Source: Ruegeria meonggei | Lineage (GTDB): Bacteria; Pseudomonadota; Alphaproteobacteria; Rhodobacterales; Rhodobacteraceae | DNA: 64,000 bases | Direction: 5' to 3' | NCBI RefSeq assembly: GCF_900172215.1 | Contig: NZ_FWFP01000002.1 | Span: forward strand, 434,001-498,000 | Part shown: positions 42,447 through 52,450 of the stretch, piece by piece | Layout: each line of letters opens with the position of its first letter | Numbering within the stretch: position 1 is the first letter of the stretch | Notes under the pieces: generated by a model | Seen by the model: only the letters and a program-made list of their open reading frames with translations | Told to the model about the DNA's origin: nothing | Databases searched by the model: none | Program-made: the position numbers and the translations under genes

Positions 42447-42710
42447 CTAAGGGTCATCCGGTTTGGACGGGCGCGGGTCCCAGCCATCTTCGTACTCGCC
42501 CAATACTCTGGACAGATGCAGCAAAGACGCAAACAGCCGCGCGTAAACATCCCGCGACAACATCGGCTTGTTATCGTCCAGCAACTGCAAAAGATCGACC
42601 ACGCCCGAAGAAAACGCGTCGTAGATTTGCTTGTCCACCGCGGTGGGATCCAGGGTCCAATAGTTGTGTTCGTCATAGTAACTGGCTGAGTGGGGTTCAT
42701 CATCAATCAT
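42447..42710 (-). CDS. hypothetical acidic protein (87 aa)
   Basis: Acidic, helical small protein (SGVVDLLQLLDDNKPMLSRDVYARLFASLLHLSRVLGEYEDGWDPR) with a proline-rich tail. No motif I can name. Reality rests on codon pattern and sensible composition; its neighbours are on the same strand. Confidence 0.55.
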   Translation of the reverse strand: MIDDEPHSASYYDEHNYWTLDPTAVDKQIYDAFSSGVVDLLQLLDDNKPMLSRDVYARLFASLLHLSRVLGEYEDGWDPRPSKPDDP

Positions 42711-42879
42711 CAGGCGACCTCATTAAGTTGAGGCACAGGTGGGACCGGAATCCACATGGACAAGATCACTGGCAGGAAGTCACAAGAACTTGGCAGGTCG
42801 GGAAATAAGTTATCGCGGATGGGGCTTTAGTCAGAACCTTCCGTTGCTGTCGTGTTTTGGCCAAGCCGCTGGTTCCCGT

Positions 42880-43473
42880 TTACAGATCCCTGATCCAGAA
42901 CTGCAACGGCTTTGGTGTCTCATCGACTTCCCCGATGTCTTTCCACGAGAATTGCGCGACAACTCCGGGCAGTGGCACATAACCCCGCGCGCGCCAGAAC
43001 GTATCCAGTGGGCGATATCCTTCGGGGCGTTGCGGGTGATCCGCCGCGCGCTGGGCGCTGCAAAATGCGCATTTGGAGAAGCCAAACCTACGGGCATGTG
43101 CCTCGCGCAGGTCAAAGAACCTGTGCCCGATCCCCTGCCCGCGATATTCGGGCAACAAAACGGATTCGGCGCAGTAGAAGATGCCGCCCAGATTCAGACC
43201 AATGCCTTCAAATGCGGCGGCGAAATCCTCGGCGTGGTCAGTCAACGGCGCGCCTGCGGATGCGCCGATCAGACGGTCCTTGTCGAAGGCGCCAAGCACG
43301 ATGGCCCTGTCGCTGTCACGATAGGATTGCAGGTACTTACGCTCGTACTCCAGATCACCATCATAGAGATAGGGCCAGGCGTGAAAAACTTCGATCCGCA
43401 GGCGGGCAACGTGGTCCAGAGCGTCAGCCAGTGCCACCCCGGTCAGGGGGCGGACGTCGGTGACCTTAGCCAT
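42880..43473 (-). CDS. GNAT-family N-acetyltransferase
   Basis: 197 residues with the acetyl-CoA loop YRGQGIGHRFFDLREAHARR in the middle and a preceding strand IFYCAESVLLPE. Substrate unknown. The start overlaps the SnoaL-like gene stop by 8 bp, suggesting one transcript. Confidence 0.82.
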   Translation of the reverse strand: MAKVTDVRPLTGVALADALDHVARLRIEVFHAWPYLYDGDLEYERKYLQSYRDSDRAIVLGAFDKDRLIGASAGAPLTDHAEDFAAAFEGIGLNLGGIFYCAESVLLPEYRGQGIGHRFFDLREAHARRFGFSKCAFCSAQRAADHPQRPEGYRPLDTFWRARGYVPLPGVVAQFSWKDIGEVDETPKPLQFWIRDL

Positions 43474-43864
43474 TGGATACCTGTTTGGTCCAGTCGGCGA
43501 GGTTGTAGAACGTGGTCACGCGGGTGATCTTGCCATCGTGTAAGTCAAAGAATGAGCCGGCAGGCAGGCGATAGGTCTGACCGTGCGCCTCGGGCAGACG
43601 CTCATCGGTTTCAAGATAAGTGCCGTTGACGATGAATTCGGCAGCCGCGCGGGTGCCGCCTTCGGCGTCGAACACCACAATATCGGTCAGGTTTTCGCGG
43701 TAACTACGGTTCATATGGGCGCAGAAGGCCGCGAATTTCTCTTTACCGACACGGATCTGGCCTTCGTTCACGTGATGGGCCACGTCGTCGGACAGGCAGT
43801 CCAACATGCCGTCCACATCCCCGGCATTGAAGGCTTCGAAATAGGTTTTGACGGTCTGGTTCAT
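43466..43864 (-). CDS. SnoaL-like / nuclear transport factor 2-fold protein
   Basis: 132 residues: YFEAFNAGDVDGMLDCLSDDVAHHVNEG is the standard helix-strand start of SnoaL/ketosteroid-isomerase-like folds, and GSFFDLHDGKITRVTTFYN ends it. Catalytic role unclear, as the family is broad. ATG 43864 is 2 bp after the phosphatase stop. Confidence 0.78.
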   Translation of the reverse strand: MNQTVKTYFEAFNAGDVDGMLDCLSDDVAHHVNEGQIRVGKEKFAAFCAHMNRSYRENLTDIVVFDAEGGTRAAAEFIVNGTYLETDERLPEAHGQTYRLPAGSFFDLHDGKITRVTTFYNLADWTKQVSNG

Positions 43865-43866
43865 GA

Positions 43867-44319
43867 TCACTCCGTAGGTTCGCCCCAGCGGTCTTTCAGA
43901 TGCTGGATGATCTGATCGCGGGTCTGTCGGTAGTGATGTAACTTCTGTTCGCGGGTTTCGCCCATCCCGGTAGGGTCCATTATTGGCCAATAATCGACAT
44001 CCAGATGAAATATCCGGGTCAGTTCCAGCGCCCTGCGCTGGCTTGCGGGTGACAGCGCCACGATCAGGTCGAAAGAGCTGAGATCGTCGCCCCATTCCTG
44101 CATCTCGTCAAACGAGCGCGAGCGGTGGCGGGACAGTTCGACCCCGATCTCGTGACAGGCCGCAATGCAAAAGCCATCGATCTCAAGGTCGTTATGGACA
44201 CCAGCGGATTGCACATAAGTGCCGGTGCCATAAAATTTCTTCATGATGCCTTCGGCCATCGGTGACCGAACCGAATTATGGTCGCAACAGAACAGAATGG
44301 ACTGCGGCAGAGACGTCAC
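43867..44319 (-). CDS. low-molecular-weight protein-tyrosine phosphatase
   Basis: 150 residues. The phosphate loop CDHNSVRS (C-x5-R) is in ILFCCDHNSVRSPMAEG; the acid loop WPIMDPTGMGE follows. It could be a tyrosine phosphatase or an arsenate-reductase-like enzyme of the same fold. It lies 3 bp after the UPF0262 stop, in the conserved hisD block. Confidence 0.87.
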   Translation of the reverse strand: MTSLPQSILFCCDHNSVRSPMAEGIMKKFYGTGTYVQSAGVHNDLEIDGFCIAACHEIGVELSRHRSRSFDEMQEWGDDLSSFDLIVALSPASQRRALELTRIFHLDVDYWPIMDPTGMGETREQKLHHYRQTRDQIIQHLKDRWGEPTE

Positions 44320-44322
44320 CCG

Positions 44323-44804
44323 TCACCCCCCAAAATGCAGCACGCAGATCAGCGTGAACAGGCGGCGGGCGGTGTCAGTGTCGATATCCGCTTTTCCCTC
44401 CAGCCGTTCCTGCAACACGCGGCTGCCTTCGTTGTGGATGCCGCGCCGGGCCATGTCGATGGTTTCGATCTGGCTGGGTGGCAGGGATTTTACCGCGTCG
44501 AAATAGCTTTCGCAGATCTGAAAATAATCTTTGACCACCTGCTTGAATGGTCCCAGCGACAGGTGAAACTCGGCGGCTTTTTCCTCGGCCTCGGTGGCGA
44601 TATCAAAGACCAGCCGCTTATCCCGGATCGACAGCTGCACATGATAGGGACCATCGGGCACTACACGGTCATCGCGCCGAGGCAACGCAAAGCTGTTTTC
44701 CTCGAGCAGATCAAAGATCGCGACCTTGCGCTCCTGCTCGATCTCGGGGGTCGGCGGGGGCAGGTTTCGGTCGTCCAGTTGGATATGCGAAATACGTGTC
44801 ATGT
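44323..44804 (-). CDS. UPF0262 family protein
   Basis: About 160 residues. RISHIQLDDRNLPPPTPEIE and LLEENSFALPRRDD are family hallmarks; function is not known. ATG 44804 gives the usual length; ATG 44817 is possible. Conserved position between hisD and the small phosphatase. Confidence 0.88.
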
Positions 44805-44887
44805 GTGTCTGGTCCATTCAGATCAGCACAGACCTATAACAAGCGAATTGGATCGGCAACGCCCGCGCGGGCAGACATTGCGGGAAT

Positions 44888-46189
44888 TCATCCGTTGAGG
44901 CGTTTCAGACGCGCGGTCACCGACAACCCATGCGCCTCCAGGCTTTCGGACCGGGCCAGTTGTTCCGCCGCAGGTCCAATTGCGCGCAACGCCTCGGGCG
45001 TCATTTGGCTGAGCGTTGTACGTTTGAGGAAATCCATCACGCTGAGGCCAGACGAAAACCGGGCCGACCGCGCTGTGGGCAGAACATGGTTCGGGCCGCC
45101 AACGTAATCGCCGATCGCTTCGGGCGTGTACTGGCCCAAAAAAATGGCACCGGCATGAATGGTTTTCGCGCTAAGCGCCACGGGGTCCGCCACGCAAAGC
45201 TCTAGGTGTTCCGGGGCGATGCGGTTTGACAGGGTGGTCGCTTCGTCCAGATCGCGGACAGTGATGATCGCTCCGAAATCGCGCCAACTGGCCCCTGCAA
45301 TCGCGCGCCGCTGCAGGGTTTTAAGGCGTTTTTCAACCGCCTGAGCCACAGCCTGTCCAAAGGCCGCGTCATCGGTGATCAGGATCGATTGCGCACTTTC
45401 GTCATGTTCAGCCTGGCTGAGCAGGTCCAGTGCGATCCAGTTTGGGTCGTTGTCGCTGTCGGCAATCACCAAAATTTCCGAAGGGCCTGCGATCATGTCG
45501 ATCCCGACCTTGCCAAAAACCCGGCGTTTCGCAGCTGCCACAAAGGCATTACCGGGGCCGGTAATCTTGTCGACGGGCGTGATGCTTTCGGTGCCATAGG
45601 CCAAAGCTGCAATCGCCTGTGCGCCACCGATGCGATAGATCGTGTCCACGCCCGACAATTGCGCCGCCAACAGGACCACCGGGTTTACCACCCCGTCCGG
45701 CGTTGGCACGGCAATGGCCAGCCGTTCAACCCCTGCCACCTTTGCCGGGATCGCGTTCATCAGCACCGAAGATGGATAGGATGCCAAACCGCCGGGCACG
45801 TACAGACCAGCCGCCGACACCGCCGACCAACGCCAACCAAGGGTTGCCCCAGCCTCATCCGTCCATTGGAGATCATCAGGCATCTGCTTTTCGTGATAAG
45901 ACCGGATACGATCTGCCGCCAGCTCCAGTGCGTGGCGGTCTACATCAGAAACTTTCGCGACGGCCTCGGCAATCTCGGCAGCCGAGAAGGCCAGCGTATC
46001 GGATGTAAGCTCAAGCCGGTCGAACTTGGCGGTCAGTTCGATCACCGCCGCGTCGCCCCGGGCCCGCACATCGGCAATGATCTGGGCCACAACCGCATCC
46101 ACATCCGGGCTGTCTTCGCGCTTGGCGGACAGCAGGGTCTGAAAGGCGGTTTCAAACTCGGGCGATGTGGTGTTCAGGAAAACGGGCAT
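44888..46189 (-). CDS. hisD: histidinol dehydrogenase
   Basis: 433 residues, normal length. VPGGLASYPSSVLMNAIPA, GGAQAIAALAYGTESI, GPGNAFVAAAKRRVFG and the zinc/catalytic segment LLSQAEHDESAQSILIT are clear. It oxidises L-histidinol to L-histidine with 2 NAD, the last step of histidine synthesis. ATG 46189 has GGAG 9 bp upstream. Confidence 0.97.
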   Translation of the reverse strand: MPVFLNTTSPEFETAFQTLLSAKREDSPDVDAVVAQIIADVRARGDAAVIELTAKFDRLELTSDTLAFSAAEIAEAVAKVSDVDRHALELAADRIRSYHEKQMPDDLQWTDEAGATLGWRWSAVSAAGLYVPGGLASYPSSVLMNAIPAKVAGVERLAIAVPTPDGVVNPVVLLAAQLSGVDTIYRIGGAQAIAALAYGTESITPVDKITGPGNAFVAAAKRRVFGKVGIDMIAGPSEILVIADSDNDPNWIALDLLSQAEHDESAQSILITDDAAFGQAVAQAVEKRLKTLQRRAIAGASWRDFGAIITVRDLDEATTLSNRIAPEHLELCVADPVALSAKTIHAGAIFLGQYTPEAIGDYVGGPNHVLPTARSARFSSGLSVMDFLKRTTLSQMTPEALRAIGPAAEQLARSESLEAHGLSVTARLKRLNG

Positions 46190-46249
46190 GGTCTTGCACT
46201 CCGGAGCGTTTGATCGGGACATATCGCCGGGATGGGCGGGCCTCAACCC

Positions 46250-46699
46250 TCAGTGCGCGGGGTGCAGCGATTTGCGCATCTCGCGGCAGGACAAATCCTG
46301 GCGGTCACAACGCTGACCGGTGGCCTGCCAACCCTGCCGCAGATAAAACGCCTGCGCGGTCACCGTCGCCTCAAGCCGGGCCTCGGTGCATCCGGCGGCA
46401 ATGAGTTCCCGTTCAAGACGGTCCAACAGGGCCGCCCCGATACCGCAGCCGATATGGTCGGGGTCGATGTACAGCAGCGTGATTTCACCGGTTTCGATCA
46501 GGCCACCCACGGCAGTAACCTGCCCGGCCTGTTCGGTCAGCCAGATCTGCAATCCGTCCCTGATCCATCCACGGATGGTTTCGGGATCCTTGTTCGCCGT
46601 CCATTGCGCAATGACCTGCGGGTCGTCCTGGTGATCTGCCCGGCACAGTTCAGTGATCGACCGGATCAGAACCCGGCTGAGGTCAAAGACGTCAAACAC
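46250..46699 (-). CDS. GNAT-family N-acetyltransferase
   Basis: 149 residues. ITLLYIDPDHIGCGIGAALLDRLE is the acetyl-CoA-binding strand and loop (the usual QxxGxG/A is GCGIGAA), and FYLRQGWQATG is the typical C-terminal motif. Substrate unknown. Between hisD and DUF2948. Confidence 0.82.
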   Translation of the reverse strand: MFDVFDLSRVLIRSITELCRADHQDDPQVIAQWTANKDPETIRGWIRDGLQIWLTEQAGQVTAVGGLIETGEITLLYIDPDHIGCGIGAALLDRLERELIAAGCTEARLEATVTAQAFYLRQGWQATGQRCDRQDLSCREMRKSLHPAH

Positions 46700-46760
46700 A
46701 GTGGCACGACGATGTACCAGACCTGCCGGGGGTCCGGAGAACGCCTGTGATATGCCGCGC

Positions 46761-47237
46761 TTATTCCGGATGGTGCGGGGCCTGACCCGACGGTGCCTGA
46801 TACGGGCGAGTTACGTCCTTGAGCGTGGCGTCCAGCGCCTCGACCGACAGGCGGATCGCGCCATCACCCGCCAAGGTCAGCAAGATCTGTCCGGCCCCGT
46901 CTTCTGCCGCTTCGAAATCGACGGACAGCAGCGACATAACCATATCCTTGTCGCTGCGATCAACGCCCTGGCTTGAGACAGACAGAACCGAATCAAACAC
47001 CAAAACCGACTGTACGCGTTCAAACGGACGGTTGCGGCTGGTGGCCGCGTCTTTGTCTTCCCATCGAAAACGGTTCAGCAACAGGCCGAAACGACGCTCG
47101 GACGGGCGCCATGTCATCTCGGTGATCGGAAACACCGCGTCCTGCGTCAGGGTTGAGATCACCTGAAGGTCATCATCATCCTGCGCACCCAGATTCAGCG
47201 GGGCCTCGCGCCCGTCATGGAAACTTGCGTCTGTCAT
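46761..47237 (-). CDS. DUF2948 family protein
   Basis: 158 residues. [22 protein letters not shown] and [18 protein letters not shown] are typical of DUF2948, a family conserved beside murA and hisD in Rhodobacterales. Function unknown. The start overlaps the murA stop by 4 bp. Confidence 0.86.
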   Translation of the reverse strand: MTDASFHDGREAPLNLGAQDDDDLQVISTLTQDAVFPITEMTWRPSERRFGLLLNRFRWEDKDAATSRNRPFERVQSVLVFDSVLSVSSQGVDRSDKDMVMSLLSVDFEAAEDGAGQILLTLAGDGAIRLSVEALDATLKDVTRPYQAPSGQAPHHPE

Positions 47238-48502
47238 TGGCCTTTTATCCGTTCAATTTTTGCGCCTACGCCTTCCAGCTTGCGCACCACATGCTCATAT
47301 CCACGGTCCAGATGATAGACCCGACTGACCACTGTTTCCCCTTCAGCTGCCAGACCGGCAAGGATCAGTGACACCGAGGCCCGCAAATCCGTCGCCATCA
47401 CCGGGGCCCCCTTCAGGCGCTCAACACCTGTTACCGTGGCAGTCCCGCCATGTACCTCTATATCCGCGCCCATCCGCACCAGCTCTGGCGCGTGCATGAA
47501 CCGGTTCTCAAAAATCCGCTCTTCCAGCACCGAGGTGCCCTCGGCGGTGCACATCAGCGCCATCATCTGGGCCTGCAAATCGGTTGGGAATCCCGGGAAC
47601 GGTTCGGTGACCACATCCACCGCTCGGACCCGGCCATTCTTGCGGGCGACTTTCAGACCCTTGTCGGTTTCTTCAACGCTGACGCCGGCCGCGTCCAGTT
47701 TGGCCGCGAAGGATTCAACAAGACGCATGCGACCGCCCAAAAGCTCGACCTCGCCACCGCAAATGGCCGGGGCCAGCATGTACGTGCCCAGCTCGATCCG
47801 GTCGGTCACCACCTGATGGGTTGCGCCATGCAACCGGTCGACGCCTTGGATTTCGATGGTCGAGGTCCCCTCGCCCGAGATTTGCGCGCCCATCTTGCGT
47901 AGACATTCAACCAGATCGACAATCTCGGGCTCTCGCGCGGCGTTCTTTAAGACAGTGGTGCCTTTGGCCAGCGTGGCCGCCATGACGATGTTTTCCGTCG
48001 CACCAACCGAGGCGAAACGCATTTCATGTACCCCGCCTTTCAGCCCGCCCGGAGCCTTGGCGTGGAGATACCCGTCTTTGAGTTCAATCTCAGCCCCCAA
48101 AGCCTCAAGCCCTTCGACGTGCAGGTCCATCGGCCGCGCGCCGATCGCACAGCCACCGGGCAGCGACACAACCGCATGCCCAAAACGCGCCAGCAGCGGG
48201 CCCAGCACCAGATTTGAGGCCCGCATCTTGCGCACGATCTCATAATCCGCTGTCTGGCTGGTTAGGTCGTGGCTGGACATCGCTTGCACTTGGCCATCCT
48301 GCAGTGACGACACCTCGGCCCCCAACGACTGCAGCAGGGCCGTCATGGTCTTGATGTCGCTGAGACGTGGCGCGTTTGTCAGCGTCAGCGGTTCTTCGCT
48401 GAGAAGCGTTGCGGGCATCAGCGTCAGGCACGCATTTTTAGCCCCCGCAATTGGTATCTGACCGTTAAGCGGCCCGTTGCCTGTTACCAGAATCGAATCC
48501 AT
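47234..48502 (-). CDS. murA: UDP-N-acetylglucosamine 1-carboxyvinyltransferase
   Basis: 422 residues. [39 protein letters not shown] and [13 protein letters not shown] fit MurA. The catalytic position in the LPGGCAIG loop is Cys, so it should be sensitive to fosfomycin. First committed step of peptidoglycan synthesis. Confidence 0.97.
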   Translation of the reverse strand: MDSILVTGNGPLNGQIPIAGAKNACLTLMPATLLSEEPLTLTNAPRLSDIKTMTALLQSLGAEVSSLQDGQVQAMSSHDLTSQTADYEIVRKMRASNLVLGPLLARFGHAVVSLPGGCAIGARPMDLHVEGLEALGAEIELKDGYLHAKAPGGLKGGVHEMRFASVGATENIVMAATLAKGTTVLKNAAREPEIVDLVECLRKMGAQISGEGTSTIEIQGVDRLHGATHQVVTDRIELGTYMLAPAICGGEVELLGGRMRLVESFAAKLDAAGVSVEETDKGLKVARKNGRVRAVDVVTEPFPGFPTDLQAQMMALMCTAEGTSVLEERIFENRFMHAPELVRMGADIEVHGGTATVTGVERLKGAPVMATDLRASVSLILAGLAAEGETVVSRVYHLDRGYEHVVRKLEGVGAKIERIKGQ

Positions 48503-48508
48503 TTGCTC

Positions 48509-48664
48509 TTATCCCTCGTCCTTGCCGGCTTTGTCGTTCGGGGTCGCACGCGCCTTGGCCTGCGCCTTACGCCGCGCCATATTCGCTTTCAGCGCCGCTT
48601 TCAGCCGCTCTTCGCGCGCATCCCCGGATTTGCCAGGCTTTTTTGGTGCATTTTTGTCTGCCAT
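48509..48664 (-). CDS. small basic protein (51 aa) upstream of murA
   Basis: The product is lysine/alanine-rich and predicted helical: MADKNAPKKPGKSGDAREER, then LKAALKANMARRKAQAKARA and an acidic tail. AGAGAAAG lies before ATG 48664. It ends 7 bp before the murA start, so they are probably co-transcribed. Function unknown; basic composition suggests RNA, ribosome or DNA contact. Confidence 0.6.
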   Translation of the reverse strand: MADKNAPKKPGKSGDAREERLKAALKANMARRKAQAKARATPNDKAGKDEG

Positions 48665-48747
48665 GGTCTTTCTCTACAGGAGGGAAAAAAAACCGTCCAG
48701 ACACCCTTGCGCCGCGTTTCGTTTGAGTCTAATCACCCGCCCACAGC

Positions 48748-48822
<75 letters not shown>

Positions 48823-49038
48823 TCTTTCCAGACAACCGCATATTCCACCAGGCAGGTCCCGGATAAGTGTATCGTGAGCGCGCATTGCTTTCTCGTACGC
48901 CTATGCCTCCAGATTTGACAGAATCCTTAGTCGGTGCTTACTTAAAACGCAGGATAATTGCCTGAATTTTCGATTGTTATCAGCACGCTGAGGTGCCGGG
49001 ATCGGCATCCCCCACCAGAATGCAAGTCTGGAGATTTG

Positions 49039-50742
49039 ATGATGGAACTAATCGCTGAACAGCTGCGCGCCTTTCCGATCATGGCGCTTTTTCTATGCCT
49101 AGGCCTGGGGTACGGCGTCGGAAAATTCAGAGTTGGAAAATTCGAACTGGGCGGAATTGCCGGAACCTTGCTGGTGGCAGTTTTTGTAGGTCAGATTGGC
49201 GGGATCACCTTAAGTACAGATGTTCAGAACGTCTTTTTCTCATTGTTTATTTTTATGGTCGGCTACAATGGTGGGCCCCAGTTCTTTGCGGCTTTGAACC
49301 GAACCGCACTTACAAAACTGTTGGCAGCCTTCATGATGACCCTCTGGGGATTGTTTTTCGTGATCGTTGTGGCGCGACTGGCCGGGCTCGACAAAGGGCT
49401 GGCAGCAGGTCTTGCGGCCGGAGGATTGACGCAATCGGCCATCATCGGCACCGCAGGCAACGCCATCGACTTGCTTGGCCTTGCAGCGGATGAAGCTGAA
49501 AAGCTGAAAACCAACATCGCGGTTGGTTACTCTGTCACCTACATCTTTGGATCGATCGGTCCCATTCTGGCGGTCAGCATCATTCCAATCATCATGCGCT
49601 GCGATCTACGGCAAGAAGCGATCAAGCTGGCCCAAAAGCTCAGCGGTGGCGGTCGTAAGCTGGCAGATGGTGAGTTCCTGCCAATGAACCGCTTTGAGGC
49701 CCGCGCCTATCAGGTCAATGATGACGCCGCCATTGCCGGCCAAACCGTCAAATCCATCGAGGCGGAGTATGACGGTGACCTTTTGGTCGAACGGCTGCTG
49801 CAGAATGGCGTGCCGGTGGATCCAGCACCGGATACCGTGGTCGGCGTGGGCGACGTAATCGTGGTTTCGGGCCTTGTTGTAACGTTGGTTCAATTCGAAG
49901 GCACGGCAAGCGGTGAAATCGGAGAATACCCGCCGGAACTGACCGTCGTCGAGGAAAGGCGCAATGTCGTGGTCACCAATCGTAAACTGGCTGGTAAAAC
50001 CCTTGAACAGCTGAACAAAGCGTTGACACCGGATCAGCGGCGCGGTGTCCATATCTCAAAGATCACACGGATGGGGCATGACGTCCCTGTTCTGCTCAAT
50101 ACCGAGATCCACGCAGGCGATGAGATCAGCATTGTTGGCCACAAGAACGACCTGAATCGCGTGGCCAAACAGGCAGGTTATGTTCCGCCTGCGGCCTCGG
50201 TTACGAATTTCATCGCATTGGGGATCGGTGTGGCCGTCGGCTATCTGATTGGCGAGATCAGCTTTGTCATTGCCGGAACCAAGGTTGCATTGGGGTCGGG
50301 TCTTGGATGTCTCATAACAGGGCTGATCATCGGATACCTGCGTATCCGTCGACCCAAGATTGGCGGGATCAATCGAGGGGCTGCCAACTTTTTGCAAAGC
50401 TTCGGGCTGGCGGTGTTTGTCGGTGTCGTTGGACTGAACGCGGGCAAACCTGCGCTGGAGGCAATTCAGCAATACGGAATTACCCTGCTGCTGCTGGGCA
50501 TCCTGGTCACAATGATGCCGATGATCGTGCAGTTCCCGATCAACTATTTCGCGCTGCGCATTCGCAACCCGGTTGAAGCCTGCGCAGTGGTGACCGGATC
50601 ACGCTCGGGCAATCCAGGATTTGCGACCTTGTTGGAAAAGGCAGGCAACTCAACCCCGACACCGGCCTTTACCATGACCTACGCGGTGGCGAATATCTTC
50701 CTGACGCTTTGGGGGCCGCTGGTCGTGGCTTTTGTGCCCTAG
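49039..50742 (+). CDS. AspT-like aspartate:alanine exchanger (copy 1)
   Basis: About 567 residues. Two hydrophobic halves (about 5-180 and 400-565) flank two TrkA-C-like domains (about 215-380, with AIAGQTVKSIEAE and RKLAGKTLEQLNKAL). Substrate-loop-like GGLTQSAIIGTAGNAID in half one and SGNPGFATLLEKAG in half two match the AspT/aspartate-alanine exchanger family. ATG 49039 and 49042 are adjacent; GGAG precedes both. Stop is 1 bp from the convergent second copy. Exchange of aspartate for alanine would fit the decarboxylase nearby. Confidence 0.87.
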   Translation: MMELIAEQLRAFPIMALFLCLGLGYGVGKFRVGKFELGGIAGTLLVAVFVGQIGGITLSTDVQNVFFSLFIFMVGYNGGPQFFAALNRTALTKLLAAFMMTLWGLFFVIVVARLAGLDKGLAAGLAAGGLTQSAIIGTAGNAIDLLGLAADEAEKLKTNIAVGYSVTYIFGSIGPILAVSIIPIIMRCDLRQEAIKLAQKLSGGGRKLADGEFLPMNRFEARAYQVNDDAAIAGQTVKSIEAEYDGDLLVERLLQNGVPVDPAPDTVVGVGDVIVVSGLVVTLVQFEGTASGEIGEYPPELTVVEERRNVVVTNRKLAGKTLEQLNKALTPDQRRGVHISKITRMGHDVPVLLNTEIHAGDEISIVGHKNDLNRVAKQAGYVPPAASVTNFIALGIGVAVGYLIGEISFVIAGTKVALGSGLGCLITGLIIGYLRIRRPKIGGINRGAANFLQSFGLAVFVGVVGLNAGKPALEAIQQYGITLLLLGILVTMMPMIVQFPINYFALRIRNPVEACAVVTGSRSGNPGFATLLEKAGNSTPTPAFTMTYAVANIFLTLWGPLVVAFVP

Positions 50743-50743
50743 G

Positions 50744-52417
50744 CTACATCAGCAGGATCACGATGACCGAGCCCCAAAGCGCCAGCAACACGTTGCCGAC
50801 CGCATATCCCAGACCATAGCCCAGCGTGGGCACCTGGCTCTGAGCGGCTTCCTGCACGGCAGCAAGACCTGGGGCCGAGGTTCCGGCCCCACAACAGGTC
50901 CCGGCCAGAACGCCCTCATTGATGCCAAAGACCTTGCGGCCGACAAACACGGCTGATCCATGCGCCAGCAACACGATGGCCACCGACCCCAGGATCAAGG
51001 ACGGCCCGCTTTCGACAACTCCGGTTACAAAGCTGGGTCCCGAGGTGATGCCGACACAGGCCACAAAGACACACAGGCCCAGGGAATCGAAAATCCACAG
51101 GGTCGCCTCGGGAACAAACCCAAACGTCCTGTGGACCGAGCGCAGCCATCCTGCCATCAACCCGCCCAGCAGCACCCCAACCGATGTGCCAAGCCCCAGT
51201 TCAATCGCGCCGTATTTCAGCGCAGGAATACCAATGAGCCCGCCTAGCAGAATAAAGAACGCCACAAAGACCATATCGGTCTTATTTGTTTCGCGATCCA
51301 GGTAGCCCAGTTTGGCAGCAGCGTCCTCGATATGGCTGCGGGTGCCCGACACTGTCAGAACATCCCCCATATGCAGGGTCACGCGGCGAAAAACCGGCAG
51401 CCGCTCGCCACTGCGCATGATGCCCCGCAAGAATATGGTGCGCGCCTCAGGGCGGGCGGACAGCTCGGCCAGTGTCTGGTTCACCACGGCCTTGTTGGTC
51501 ACGACGATATCGCTGGTTTCTACTGGCAGATCGAGCAATTCCGGATCTTCGACCTCTTCACCCAGCATACTTGTGTGATCGATCAAATAGGATCGCAGCC
51601 CGGCAATAGCAGCGATATCACCCGTTTCCAGAACCATATCGCGGGTCGTGGGCAAGATCTTTTTCCCCCGGCGCACCCGGTCAAAAAAAGCGCGCACATG
51701 GGGAGGAACGCGGGCTTCGATCTCGGCAATTGTCCGGCCCGCAAACTCGGGGTTGATGCGATAGGCGCGGGCCTCAAAGTCGCGGTGTTCGGACACCATC
51801 GGGGCATCATTGTTGTCCAACTCAGCCTCATGCTCTGCGCAGGCTTCTTTCAGGGACCGCCCATAAAAGCGGGGAGCCAGTTGGGTGTGGAAAAAGATAG
51901 TGGCGACTACTCCAACAAAGTAAGCCACCGCAAAGCCGGTGGCGATTTCTCCGTCAAATATTTGTTGTGCGGCAGGGTCGGCACCGGTTTTGGCAAATGT
52001 GTCAATGGCCACGCCCAGTGTCGCGCTTTCGGTGACACCACCAGCCAAAAGCCCCGCCGCGATCCCCACCGACAACCCCATCAAAGGTGCCAGTAGCGCA
52101 GCAACCACCAAGGCCACGACGCATAACAGTGCAGTGATCGCAATCTGCGGCAACGCCCCAAAGTTCAAGGATCGAAAGAACTGCGGCCCTGTTCGATATC
52201 CGATGGAAAATAAAAACAGTAAAAAGAACGCCTGTTTCAGATCGTCCGAGACGACCACCCCGGTCTGACCAACCAGAACGCCGCCCAGCAAACAGCCCGC
52301 CACCGACCCGACCGTAAACGAGCCGATGGTGATTTTGCCCAGCGCATAACCCATGGCGAGACTGCAGAACAAGGCTAGCTCAGGGTGGGTGCCAAAGATC
52401 GCACCAATCAATTCCAT
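50744..52417 (-). CDS. AspT-like aspartate:alanine exchanger (copy 2)
   Basis: 557 residues with the same layout as copy 1: GGVTESATLGVAIDTFAKTG and GTCCGAGTSAPGLAAVQEAA as loop motifs, and TrkA-C-like domains about residues 210-380 (FAGRTIAEIEARV, VVNQTLAEL). Lies 33 bp downstream of aspartate 4-decarboxylase on the same strand, so it is the more likely direct partner. The two paralogues are convergent and clearly not recent duplicates. Confidence 0.88.
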   Translation of the reverse strand: MELIGAIFGTHPELALFCSLAMGYALGKITIGSFTVGSVAGCLLGGVLVGQTGVVVSDDLKQAFFLLFLFSIGYRTGPQFFRSLNFGALPQIAITALLCVVALVVAALLAPLMGLSVGIAAGLLAGGVTESATLGVAIDTFAKTGADPAAQQIFDGEIATGFAVAYFVGVVATIFFHTQLAPRFYGRSLKEACAEHEAELDNNDAPMVSEHRDFEARAYRINPEFAGRTIAEIEARVPPHVRAFFDRVRRGKKILPTTRDMVLETGDIAAIAGLRSYLIDHTSMLGEEVEDPELLDLPVETSDIVVTNKAVVNQTLAELSARPEARTIFLRGIMRSGERLPVFRRVTLHMGDVLTVSGTRSHIEDAAAKLGYLDRETNKTDMVFVAFFILLGGLIGIPALKYGAIELGLGTSVGVLLGGLMAGWLRSVHRTFGFVPEATLWIFDSLGLCVFVACVGITSGPSFVTGVVESGPSLILGSVAIVLLAHGSAVFVGRKVFGINEGVLAGTCCGAGTSAPGLAAVQEAAQSQVPTLGYGLGYAVGNVLLALWGSVIVILLM

Positions 52418-52450
52418 CCAGGTCTACCCCTGTGTCCTTGCACCGTCCCC